Of a stretch of 33,371 nt of DNA, positions 7,697 through 15,445 are shown piece by piece (the first letter of the stretch is position 1; each line of letters opens with the position of its first letter). The translations under genes were made by a program, and so were the position numbers. The notes beneath the pieces were generated by a model. It made no database searches, was not told where the DNA came from, and saw nothing but the letters and a program-made list of their open reading frames with translations. Source of the stretch: an uncultured Desulfohalobiaceae bacterium (GTDB taxonomy: Bacteria; Desulfobacterota; Desulfovibrionia; Desulfovibrionales; Desulfothermaceae); the NCBI GenBank assembly GCA_913055815.1, contig CAJXKR010000003.1, positions 1 through 33,371 of the forward strand, written 5' to 3'.

Positions 7697-9381
7697 AAAA
7701 CCCATCAAGAACAAAACAGAACGCGCAGGCTGATAACGTCCAGTTAAAGTTGGGGGAAATCTTAATAGAGAAGGGAATCATCAATGAAATTCAGCTTAAT
7801 TACGGTCTGGAGATACAAAAGACCAACAAAGAAAAGATAGGATCAATCCTGGTCCGCAATGGATTATTGAGCGAATATGATCTGATGATAGCGTTGTCCA
7901 GGCAGCTAGGCTTGCGATATGTCAATCTGGAGCAAATAAAGCCGGATGTGGAATTCTTGAAACGTTTTCCACAAAAAAAGTGTTATACCCAGCGCATCTT
8001 GCCTTTGCAGAAGCACCGGAATAATCTCTTGGTAGCCACCTCGGAACTGCCTGATGCAAAACTTGAGCAGGAAATTCTAAAAGCCTGCGGTATTAGGCCT
8101 GTATTTTGTTTGGCTGAGGAAACTCGACTAATCAGCGCTGTCAGCAAGGCGTATTCCTCATTTATGTTTTCCACCAGGCAACTTTTGGACCAGGAAGTAA
8201 AAAGACTTCAGGCAGACAGGGATAATGTACAGGATGTGGAGAGTTTTTTCACCTACCTGCTTCAACTTGCCTTGGAACACAGGGCAACTGATGTCCATAT
8301 CAGTTCTTTGCCTCTTAATATAGATATAAATTTTCGAGTAGACGGGCTTATAACGCATATATTGGCCTTGCCCCCGGAAATGCAAAGAATCGTCTCAGCA
8401 ATAAAATTGAAGGCTGATATGGATATATCAGAACAAAGACTTCCTCAGGACGGGCGTTTTTCTATCACTATTTTAGCTCAGGAATACGATATTCGGGTTT
8501 CTTGTATTGTAACCAGTTACGGGGAAGATCTGGTCCTTAGAATCCTTCCGAAAGTACTGGCCAATTTTACATTGAATTCCCTCGGATTCTTTAACAAGGA
8601 TGTTAATCGGCTTTTCAAGCTATTCAAGGAACCGGCCGGTCTTATACTGATATCCGGTCCAACCGGATCGGGTAAATCCACTACCATGAATGCAGGCTTA
8701 ACATCTCTGGACTTGTTGGAAAAGAATGTCATAACCGTAGAAGATCCTATTGAGTATCTGGTACCCCTTGCTAAGCAGACCCAGGTCAATTCCGATATTG
8801 GATACGATTTTTCGCAGGCAGTCTACAACTTTCTTAGGCACGACCCGGATATTATACTTGTTGGCGAGATGAGGGACCCAGAAACAGCCTCCGCAGCCAT
8901 AACCGCTTCCCTGACAGGCCATCTGGTATTGTCTACCTTGCATAGCGATACTGAAATCGGAACGATTACAAGGCTTCAAAGCCTGCATGTAGAAAACTTG
9001 CTATTAGCTGAAGGCTTGTTGGCTATAGTAACTCAACGCCTTGTTCGAAAGATTTGTCCCAAATGTCAAACTAAGTACACCCCAACCCCGGAAGATATCG
9101 ATTATCTTGGTTACAGGGCCAATTATCTGCAAAAAGGGGGAGGTTGTGATTTTTGCAATAATACCGGTTATTACGGTCGCACAGTAATTTATGGATTATT
9201 GGAGGTTGATACGGAACTTACCCGCCTGTTGAGAGAAAATGCACCCTTGCACGAGATAGAAAGAGTGGCCAAGGATAAAAGGATCCAGAATATGTTCGAA
9301 ACTGCGCGATATAAAGTTCTGCAAGGTATAACCACAATAATGGAATTACAGAGGGTCTTGGGTAGCCATTTAAGAGATTGA
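7687..9381 (+). CDS. PilB/MshE/GspE-family type IV pilus assembly ATPase
   Basis: 564 residues. The N-terminal MshEN-like region (LGEILIEKGIINEIQLNYGL, then IGSILVRNGLLSEYDLMIAL) matches the repeat that binds cyclic di-GMP in MshE, so c-di-GMP control is possible. The ATPase half is complete: Asp box (VEDPIE), Walker A GPTGSGKST (from about 324), Walker B DPDIILVGEMRD (from about 386), and His box GHLVLSTLHSD with His419. A zinc tetracysteine is formed by CPKC and CDFC before NNTGYYGRTVIYGLLEVD. It should be the active cytoplasmic motor of pilus extension. Its start lies inside the end of the ExeA-like gene. Confidence 0.93.
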   Translation: MSVENPSRTKQNAQADNVQLKLGEILIEKGIINEIQLNYGLEIQKTNKEKIGSILVRNGLLSEYDLMIALSRQLGLRYVNLEQIKPDVEFLKRFPQKKCYTQRILPLQKHRNNLLVATSELPDAKLEQEILKACGIRPVFCLAEETRLISAVSKAYSSFMFSTRQLLDQEVKRLQADRDNVQDVESFFTYLLQLALEHRATDVHISSLPLNIDINFRVDGLITHILALPPEMQRIVSAIKLKADMDISEQRLPQDGRFSITILAQEYDIRVSCIVTSYGEDLVLRILPKVLANFTLNSLGFFNKDVNRLFKLFKEPAGLILISGPTGSGKSTTMNAGLTSLDLLEKNVITVEDPIEYLVPLAKQTQVNSDIGYDFSQAVYNFLRHDPDIILVGEMRDPETASAAITASLTGHLVLSTLHSDTEIGTITRLQSLHVENLLLAEGLLAIVTQRLVRKICPKCQTKYTPTPEDIDYLGYRANYLQKGGGCDFCNNTGYYGRTVIYGLLEVDTELTRLLRENAPLHEIERVAKDKRIQNMFETARYKVLQGITTIMELQRVLGSHLRD

Positions 9382-9398
9382 TTGTGGGATTGTAGATA

Positions 9399-10625
9399 AT
9401 GCGAATATATTATTTAAAAATGATAACCCCGGAAGGATTGTTGCAAAAACGTTTCATAAGTTTGCCATTCAATAATTACATGGCTGCTTTGCGTTATATG
9501 GAAAAAAACAAAAATATTGTCATAAACATACGTGCGCTGCCTGCATACATTGGTTGTTGGATCAAGTACCTTTTACCAGGTGAGGTAAACATAAAAAGGA
9601 AACAGCTAGCCGAGGCATTTAACAATATTGCTATCTTGTTGAATTCTGGATCCAGTCTCGCAGAATCTGTTAGTGAAGTAAGCCAGGATACTAACAACGA
9701 ACTTTTAAAACAATCCCTGTACTTGATACATCACGACCTTCAATCAGGGTTGGAATTTTACAAGGCACTTCAAAGGCAGCAGGACTATTATCCTGATACT
9801 GTCATAAATCTTGTTAGAACAGGACAGGAAACTGGCCGGATGTCGGATATGTGTGCCAGAGTCTCCAGATACTATCAAAATATAGACAGGATCGTCAGCA
9901 GGACCAAAAGGGCCCTGCTTTATCCGGCAATATCCCTGGTCATGGTTATGGCAGTAGTAGTTGTCTGGTTTGTATATGTTATTCCCAAGATTTTAAAGTT
10001 GTTCGAGAATGCGGGAGTGGCACTTCCGTTGGAAACAAAATTGTTGGTTTTTCTGTCCAATTTTTTTCAGGAATATTTTCTGATCTGTTTGCTATTCCTT
10101 GTGGTTGGTCTTAGCGGTATTTATTTGCTTCACAGGTTGTTTTATTCAGTAAAAAAAATTATTGATTCAGCGATACTTCGGATACCTATCTTGGGTGATT
10201 TTATCAAGACCTCCGAAGGAGCCAGGATCAGCCAAAATCTGGAAGTATTGATGGAATCGGAAGTGGAACTCTCCAGAGCTTTTGGCATAATCTCTCATAC
10301 CGTGGTCAATGTAGAATTAAAGGAGAGAATACAACTGGCTTGGGACAAGATTAAAAAAGGCAGTTCAATATCCTCCGGGTTGTCTCGGGCCAAAGCCCTG
10401 GAACCCTTTGCCTTGCGGATGTTGAGTGTGGGTGACGGTACCGACAAGATAAAAGAACAAGCAGCTTACGTGGCAAATTATTATCAGGATAAGCTGGAAG
10501 GCAAGTTGGATATTCTTTTGAAAATGATCGAACCGGTGCTGATTACCATCCTTGGCATTATGTTTGCTTTAATTGTATGGGGATTGTTTTTGCCAATTTA
10601 CGAATTGATCGGAAATATTGCCTAG
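9399..10625 (+). CDS. GspF/PilC/MshG-family inner-membrane platform protein
   Basis: 408 residues with two T2SSF repeats: an N-terminal helical domain (AEAFNNIAILLNSGSSLAE), a hydrophobic pair around residues 172-195 and 227-250, a second cytoplasmic repeat (RISQNLEVLMESEVELSRAF), and a C-terminal helix (EPVLITILGIMFALIVWGLFLP). The N-terminal MRIYYLKMITPEG segment is characteristic of GspF/MshG proteins. The protein anchors the assembly ATPase at the inner membrane and sits directly after it, as in MSHA and type II secretion operons. Length and domain order are standard. Confidence 0.92.
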   Translation: MRIYYLKMITPEGLLQKRFISLPFNNYMAALRYMEKNKNIVINIRALPAYIGCWIKYLLPGEVNIKRKQLAEAFNNIAILLNSGSSLAESVSEVSQDTNNELLKQSLYLIHHDLQSGLEFYKALQRQQDYYPDTVINLVRTGQETGRMSDMCARVSRYYQNIDRIVSRTKRALLYPAISLVMVMAVVVVWFVYVIPKILKLFENAGVALPLETKLLVFLSNFFQEYFLICLLFLVVGLSGIYLLHRLFYSVKKIIDSAILRIPILGDFIKTSEGARISQNLEVLMESEVELSRAFGIISHTVVNVELKERIQLAWDKIKKGSSISSGLSRAKALEPFALRMLSVGDGTDKIKEQAAYVANYYQDKLEGKLDILLKMIEPVLITILGIMFALIVWGLFLPIYELIGNIA

Positions 10626-10658
10626 ACCGGAAAATTTAGTAAGGTTGTTTAATAAATT

Positions 10659-11099
10659 ATGTTTAAAAAGATTCTGGTAATAATTTTTTTGGCTTTGTTT
10701 GCCTCTTCTTTGGCAATAGCAGATGGTTGGCTTTATTCGCGCATTAATCACAAGCAGGCCGAACTGAGAAGTCTTCAGCAAAGGAAAAACAAACTCAAAA
10801 CCCAACTCAAAAAGGTCAAAAAGAAACAAGAACAAATCAGAGAGTTAAAAAAACTCTGGCCAAGAATGGTCAATTCATTTCTTACACCTGAAAAATGGGA
10901 GCACTATAAAATAGACATTCAAAAGAAAGTACCCTGTCAAAAGGTGACAGATTTTTTAACCAATCTCCAGCCAAGCAAAAGACATGCTGAACATAAGACT
11001 GGTTATTGGCTTGTACCTAAAAAATTGCAAGTCAAAAGATTGGATAACAAGAATTACAGGGTTGATTTAAAGGGGCGCATCAATCTTTATGCCCCTTGA
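10659..11099 (+). CDS. small membrane-anchored coiled-coil protein (PilO/MshJ-like position)
   Basis: 146 residues: one N-terminal hydrophobic helix (about 4-22) followed by a very Lys/Gln-rich coiled coil (about 30-68, e.g. QQRKNKLKTQLKKVKKKQEQ) and a small C-terminal domain ending RVDLKGRINLYAP. This layout matches the alignment-complex proteins PilN/PilO/GspM or MshJ, which bridge the inner-membrane platform and the secretin. Sequence similarity is too weak to name it. The gene lies 33 bases after the platform gene and just before the MinD-GspE fusion. Confidence 0.6.
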   Translation: MFKKILVIIFLALFASSLAIADGWLYSRINHKQAELRSLQQRKNKLKTQLKKVKKKQEQIRELKKLWPRMVNSFLTPEKWEHYKIDIQKKVPCQKVTDFLTNLQPSKRHAEHKTGYWLVPKKLQVKRLDNKNYRVDLKGRINLYAP

Positions 11100-11132
11100 T
11101 CAAGGTGGAAAATCCCTCATGATAGGTAATAA

Positions 11133-13175
11133 ATGTATCAGGAACTGAAAAACATAGGCACGGTCATAACCATCGCCAGCGGAAAAGGTGGGGTGGGAAA
11201 GACTAATCTGGCAGTGAACCTTGCCCTTTCCATGGCAAGGTTCGACAAAAGGATTTGTCTTTTGGATGGTGATATGGGTACTGCCAATGCAGAAGTACTT
11301 TTGAACGTCAATCCGGAATATTCATTGCTGGATGTTTTGGAGGACAAGTGTGAATTACAGGAGGCCCTGGTTGAATGTCAACATCAATTGAATTTGCTCT
11401 CCGGAGGAACAGGCCTTGAACGGCTCGCAGAGCTATCCGCTCATGAAAAGAAGCGTTTCAAGGAGATTATTCCGCTATTCAAGAGATTCGATACTATGAT
11501 TATTGATTGCAGTGCTGGTATTAACAGGCAGGTGGTGGATTGGATGCGCTATTCTACTTTGCCTATAATAGTTTCAACCTCTGAACCTACATCTGTAACC
11601 GATGCCTATGCACTGATCAAAACCCATTCCCGCCATTCCTCCCAACCTCTTTATCTTTGCATGAACAAGGTTAAGGAGTTGGATTACGGCAATAAGGTCT
11701 TTCACAAGCTTAAGAATATAGTTGGTGAGCAATTGAATATCCCGATAAAGTATTTTGGCTCACTACCGGAAGATGAAAAATTGCAAAAATCGGTCTCTCT
11801 TCAAAAAACCGTATTTTTGAGTCATCCAAATTCAAGCTTCAGTCAGGCTATTGAACATTATGCAGGAAAACTCACCGGACAAGGCAGTGTTACTGCTCAA
11901 TCGAAAAAAAATAATAATTTCGAACAAGCGTCTTCCTTGAAACAAAGAAAGGAGGAAATTGAACAGTCTAATACTACAAAATCCAGCCATGAATCAGCCG
12001 ATAAAAGACTGAGGGAACTGCTTAACAGTGCCTTCAACAAAAGGGCCACGGATATACATATTGAGCCCCTAAACAACCAGTATTCCATTAGGCTTCGCAT
12101 TGACGGGGTGCTAGAACCTGTTCAGGCAATGAACAAAGAAACAGCCCTGAATCTGATCCAGGGCATTAAGTATGCCAATTCTGGCCAAATGGAAGGAAAA
12201 GGTTTGTGGCAAAAGGGATTGTTGCGCATGACTTCCCAGGATATGCAGGATACAATGGTGGCCCGTGTATCCCTCTTTTCCATGCAAATGGGAGAGGCGG
12301 CAGTGATCAGTTTTCTGGAGAAAGATTCTGACTTGAAAGGCATTGAAGATCTCGGACTTTCCGGATCTATGCCGGAGAGCATACAGGAGAGGATAATAAG
12401 TCCATTTTACGGTAATTTCGCCTTAATAGGCCCGAGAAGTTCCGGAAAGACTTCTACTCTTTACGCACTCCTCATGGCTTGTAGGGGCCCTGGACTGAAG
12501 ATAGTGACAGCAGAGGATCTGATAGAAAATCAACTGGAAAGAGTCTCTCAAACCCAGGTCTCGTTCGAGGACAGTGATTCCTTGTGGTGGACTTTCAGGG
12601 AATTACTGCTTCAAGACCCGGATTTGATTGCTATGGACGGAGCGGATTCCAACCATGGGCTTGCTGAGATACTGGATTTGGCCCGGGTGGGACATAAGCA
12701 GTTTTTTACCTGTACAGCCAGATATTCAAGCGGATTCCTTCACTACCTGGCAGGACAGGATATTAAAACCAGGGCTTCACTTGAGCCACTTCAGGGAATA
12801 CTGGGGCAAATGTTGAGCAGGAAGCTCTGCCAACATTGTGCCAAGCCTTATTTCCCGGGTAACAAGGAAGCCGATTTGTTGAAATATCACGGATTTTCCC
12901 CTGCTGAAAACAATTGGAAGAAACCGACCGGATGCAGACATTGTAACTTCAGTGGATATTGGGGTAGAACGGGAGTCTTTGAATATCTCGATCTGGACGA
13001 GGAGTTCAGGGACGGCTTAATGCAAGGATGTGATCTGAAATCGCTTAAAGAAAATTTGTACAATAAAAGCCAAGCCATTACTCTTGTTTCCGATGCCTTG
13101 AACAAGGCTTCCCAGGGATTGATTTCCCTGAATGAAATAATAAACCGGATCCCGTATGAAAAAACAAAGTCCTGA
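11133..13175 (+). CDS. fusion of MinD/FlhG-like ATPase with a degenerate GspE/PilB-like domain
   Basis: 680 residues in one unbroken frame. Residues about 8-250 form a MinD/FlhG-type P-loop ATPase: deviant Walker A KGGVGKT (18-24), switch DGDMGTANAEVLL, and IIDCSAGI. A charged linker (about 255-287) leads to a GspE/PilB-like half with the RATDIHIEPL and RLRIDGVLEP signatures, a Walker A GPRSSGKTST (about 433) and a tetracysteine (CQHC, CRHC) before SGYWGRTGVFEYL. The usual catalytic boxes are altered: Walker B reads DPDLIAMDGADS, lacking the VGEMRD glutamate, and the His box reads GHKQFFTCTARYS, lacking the histidine. The first half suggests polar or numerical placement, as for TadZ/CpaE. The second probably packs with or regulates the active PilB hexamer. 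Function is inferred. Confidence 0.88.
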   Translation: MYQELKNIGTVITIASGKGGVGKTNLAVNLALSMARFDKRICLLDGDMGTANAEVLLNVNPEYSLLDVLEDKCELQEALVECQHQLNLLSGGTGLERLAELSAHEKKRFKEIIPLFKRFDTMIIDCSAGINRQVVDWMRYSTLPIIVSTSEPTSVTDAYALIKTHSRHSSQPLYLCMNKVKELDYGNKVFHKLKNIVGEQLNIPIKYFGSLPEDEKLQKSVSLQKTVFLSHPNSSFSQAIEHYAGKLTGQGSVTAQSKKNNNFEQASSLKQRKEEIEQSNTTKSSHESADKRLRELLNSAFNKRATDIHIEPLNNQYSIRLRIDGVLEPVQAMNKETALNLIQGIKYANSGQMEGKGLWQKGLLRMTSQDMQDTMVARVSLFSMQMGEAAVISFLEKDSDLKGIEDLGLSGSMPESIQERIISPFYGNFALIGPRSSGKTSTLYALLMACRGPGLKIVTAEDLIENQLERVSQTQVSFEDSDSLWWTFRELLLQDPDLIAMDGADSNHGLAEILDLARVGHKQFFTCTARYSSGFLHYLAGQDIKTRASLEPLQGILGQMLSRKLCQHCAKPYFPGNKEADLLKYHGFSPAENNWKKPTGCRHCNFSGYWGRTGVFEYLDLDEEFRDGLMQGCDLKSLKENLYNKSQAITLVSDALNKASQGLISLNEIINRIPYEKTKS

Positions 13176-13301
13176 AAATGATTGTTCCCAAAAGCTTACG
13201 TCCAATCAAGGTTTTCGGTCAGGCACTATAATAATTTCTCTACAGCTCAAGGGACCAAGTGTGCCAAGGAACTAGTCAGTATGCTGAACATGGAAAGTTT
13301 T

Positions 13302-13327
13302 CTCGCTACTTCGTAGTCGAGATTACC
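13302..13327 (+). repeat. dispersed TTCGTAGTCGAGATT repeat, copy 1
   Basis: CTCGCTACTTCGTAGTCGAG followed by ATTACC. It shares its core with copies at 13379, 27867 and 31478 (reverse strand). The small palindrome CTCG/CGAG flanks TAGT in the best copies. The position is the leader of the GspL-like gene. Confidence 0.6.
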
Positions 13328-13378
13328 AGAGTGTTAAGGTTTTAAAGTTTTAAGTAAGAATATTTTATCTAGACTTTT

Positions 13379-13410
13379 CTTGCAACGAAGATCTCGTAGT
13401 CGAGATTGCC
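13379..13410 (+). repeat. dispersed repeat, copy 2
   Basis: Begins CTTGCAACGAAG and ends GTCGAGATTGCC, followed by TATG. ATCTCG TAGT CGAGAT forms a 6-bp stem with a 4-base loop. The outer bases match copy 3b at 27893 (CTCGCAAC ... AGATTGCCTATG) although the stem sequences differ, suggesting a conserved hairpin with variable stem. Confidence 0.6.
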
Positions 13411-13447
13411 TATGTTTCGGTGTGTTTGCCAGGGGATGGGAGTTAAC

Positions 13448-13486
13448 ATGAAAAAAGTTTTATGTTTTAGAGTTTTAAGGTTTTAA
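13448..13486 (+). other. 12-codon ORF from a duplicated start site (possible leader peptide)
   Basis: ATG with a GGGAG five bases upstream encodes MKKVLCFRVLRF and then stops. Its initiation region is a near copy of the one used by the following gene at 13543. It may be a by-product of the duplication, or a small upstream ORF affecting translation. Nothing else supports a product. Confidence 0.2.
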
Positions 13487-13542
13487 GGTGTAGAATAAGA
13501 CTTTTCATCATTCGTTGTGGCCGCCAGGGCATGGGAGTTATC

Positions 13543-14889
13543 ATGGAAAAGTATAAATCCAATTGGAAATCATTACTTGAGACACCCTCAAGTTGCCTGT
13601 TGAATATACAGGATAGCCTGTACCTTGCCTCGGAACAAGGTATACAAGAAGTCCAGGGAATTGAGGGAATCGAGTCTTATTTGTTCTATTTTACTGATTT
13701 TTCGGGTTTTTTTGATATGGGCACCCTGGATGTTCAGGGGGATTACAAGTATGCATCTCTACTTGTCAGGAAACGTTTGGAAGACGAAGGTAAACTCGAG
13801 GATGAAGACAGGCTCTTGATCTATGCAAAGCATAGGCAGGAAAAGGGAATCACCAGGGTCAGTTACGGAATAGTCCCAGCTGAAAGATACAATTCCCTGC
13901 AAAAGATTTACGAGCAACATCCTTATGGATTGATTTATTTCGATCCGGGAACGGTTCTCCTGGGACTTGTATCGAAAATGGATCAAAGCACGGATCACGC
14001 GGTAGCACTGTACAGTAATAACGCAATAGTGGTTATCTATGGAAGAAAAAATCGAATTGTTCAGTTCAAGAGTTATCACTTGAGAGATAATACCTTGAAC
14101 TCCCTGCAGGAGGGACTCGGGTTTGTGGAGGACGATATCCGGATGCTCAATTGGCAGGGCTGCAGCATAGACAGGCTTGTCTTGCTGGAATGCCTGAATC
14201 AGCAAGCCTTAAACACTGAAGAACTGGATACTGAAATAGAGCAGTCCTATAGGAAAGAATACCTCATTAAGGGAAAAAGAATCTATTCTTCGCTTCCAGA
14301 ACTTTTGCCTGCGCTTCCCTTGCATTTCGCCTTGGCTCCTGGGGAGGAAAAGGTTTACAGGTCTTTGGAAAAGGGGAGGAAATGGCTCCTGGTACTGCTG
14401 CTGTTTTTTATTCTATGCGGCGGCGTAATGGCAGGGAAGTCTACATCTGATTTTTTCCAGCTTCAAAAGCAAGTAAGCGATACCGAGAGAAAAGTAGCGG
14501 CTTTGCAGGAACAACTCTCCAATCAAATAAAACAGGTCGAGTTTGAACACGCGAAGGAAATGAGAGGGATGCAGAAGGTTGCCGGAAATGTGCTGGCTAT
14601 TTCCAAAACTCCTGCCCTGGTATCAGTTTGGAATGGAATTGCTGAATCCAAAGGGGAGAAAATCAATCTGGATAGGTTGGAAATAAAAGACCACAAGAAT
14701 TCCTTCAGGATTCATATAGAAGGGACTATAGAATCGGCACCCTTTTCTGCCCAAGAAAGTTATTCCGGACTGATTCTGAATATGAAAAAAAGAGGGTTTA
14801 AAATAATGAATAAAGAGTTTGTTAGCAAAATGCAAAATTCCTTCACCTTAAGTATGGAGTATAACGAGAACAGGGCAAACGTGATGTAA
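13543..14889 (+). CDS. GspL/PilM-PilN-like bitopic pilus assembly protein
   Basis: The track starts at 13531, but that ATG overlaps the GGGAG ribosome-binding site. ATG at 13543, five bases after GGGAG, is the likelier start, giving 448 residues. The cytoplasmic part (to about residue 280) resembles the actin-like region of GspL/PilM weakly. One transmembrane helix follows (WLLVLLLFFILCGGVMAG), then a coiled coil (QLQKQVSDTERKVAALQEQL region) and a C-terminal ferredoxin-like periplasmic domain with LDRLEIKDHKNSFRIHIEGT, reminiscent of PilN/MshI. The layout says it combines PilM and PilN roles, linking the cytoplasmic motor to the periplasmic alignment complex. Family recognition is by architecture and neighbours. 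Confidence 0.72.
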   Translation: MEKYKSNWKSLLETPSSCLLNIQDSLYLASEQGIQEVQGIEGIESYLFYFTDFSGFFDMGTLDVQGDYKYASLLVRKRLEDEGKLEDEDRLLIYAKHRQEKGITRVSYGIVPAERYNSLQKIYEQHPYGLIYFDPGTVLLGLVSKMDQSTDHAVALYSNNAIVVIYGRKNRIVQFKSYHLRDNTLNSLQEGLGFVEDDIRMLNWQGCSIDRLVLLECLNQQALNTEELDTEIEQSYRKEYLIKGKRIYSSLPELLPALPLHFALAPGEEKVYRSLEKGRKWLLVLLLFFILCGGVMAGKSTSDFFQLQKQVSDTERKVAALQEQLSNQIKQVEFEHAKEMRGMQKVAGNVLAISKTPALVSVWNGIAESKGEKINLDRLEIKDHKNSFRIHIEGTIESAPFSAQESYSGLILNMKKRGFKIMNKEFVSKMQNSFTLSMEYNENRANVM

Positions 14890-14900
14890 GCGTCTAGGGT

Positions 14901-15422
14901 GTGGATTATCAAGGAGCTATTGAGCAGGTTTATTCAACTATGCATTACAAAAGAAAATATATAGCTTTAGAATGGGGTTTGGTTGCTATTCTACTTATTG
15001 TCTCTTGTTTTTATTTATATACCGTCTTTGCATCAAAAGGAACAAGCAATTTGAAAGTATCAGGAAGAGGCAAGGATTTTTCAGTGAAAAAACTCCAGAT
15101 AAATACCGAGCCATTGAAAACTGCCTTTAATATTTTTCCGGACTTGGATGAGGACAGGGGTAGGCATATTAAAAATCTTTTTGCTTGTCCGGTCAAGGAG
15201 ATAAAACTTGAAAAAGTGCCGGATTTAATAGTCAGTATGATATTCATCGGACAGAATAAAAAATATGCAGTGGTTAACGAGAATATTTACACTTCCGGGG
15301 ATATGTTGCCCGGGGGGAAAAAGATCAAGGCAATAAACAAGGATTCTTTGTTGATAGCAGACAATGGCAAAGAGAAGAGAATCTATTATAAAGACCCGGA
15401 AACTGTATATTTGAGCAAATAA
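14901..15422 (+). CDS. PilP/MshK/GspC-like periplasmic protein with N-terminal anchor
   Basis: 173 residues from GTG at 14901; an in-frame ATG at 14940 would shorten it by 13 residues, and neither has a strong ribosome-binding site. A hydrophobic helix (about 21-42, LEWGLVAILLIVSCFYLYTVF) anchors a periplasmic part. The C-terminal half (KKYAVVNENIYTSGDMLPGG, then IKAINKDSLLIADNGKEKRI) has the beta-strand pattern of the homology region of GspC, PilP and MshK, which contacts the secretin. It sits immediately before the secretin gene, as those proteins usually do. Confidence 0.68.
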   Translation: MDYQGAIEQVYSTMHYKRKYIALEWGLVAILLIVSCFYLYTVFASKGTSNLKVSGRGKDFSVKKLQINTEPLKTAFNIFPDLDEDRGRHIKNLFACPVKEIKLEKVPDLIVSMIFIGQNKKYAVVNENIYTSGDMLPGGKKIKAINKDSLLIADNGKEKRIYYKDPETVYLSK

Positions 15423-15445
15423 TATTAGAAATCAATGAGGTTGTC

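Larger units (their letters stand above)
13176..13542 (+). other. long intergenic leader inside the pilus locus
   Basis: A 367-base gap interrupts an otherwise tight operon. It contains a TATAAT (13227-13232) without a convincing -35 box, two copies of a small dispersed repeat (13302-13327 and 13379-13410), runs of GTTTTAAGG-type sequence, and an imperfect tandem duplication ending at the start of the next gene. No protein-coding gene is evident apart from a 12-codon ORF. It could house an internal promoter or act only as a repeat-filled spacer. Confidence 0.6.
13332..13554 (+). repeat. imperfect tandem duplication covering a ribosome-binding site and start codon
   Basis: Two related units lie head to tail. 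Unit A (about 13332-13458) and unit B (about 13463-13554) both start with GTTTTAAGG-like runs, continue through AGACTTTTC, and end with ATGGGAGTT followed by an ATG and an A-rich stretch. Unit A carries about 30 extra bases, the CTCGTAGTCGAGATTGCC repeat, that unit B lacks. Only unit B leads into the real gene; unit A's copy of the start opens a 12-codon frame. Confidence 0.6.

Noticed and set aside
13201-13240. TATAAT at 13227 as an internal promoter for the GspL-like gene
   Set aside because: No -35 hexamer at 16-18 bases; noted only in the intergenic description.
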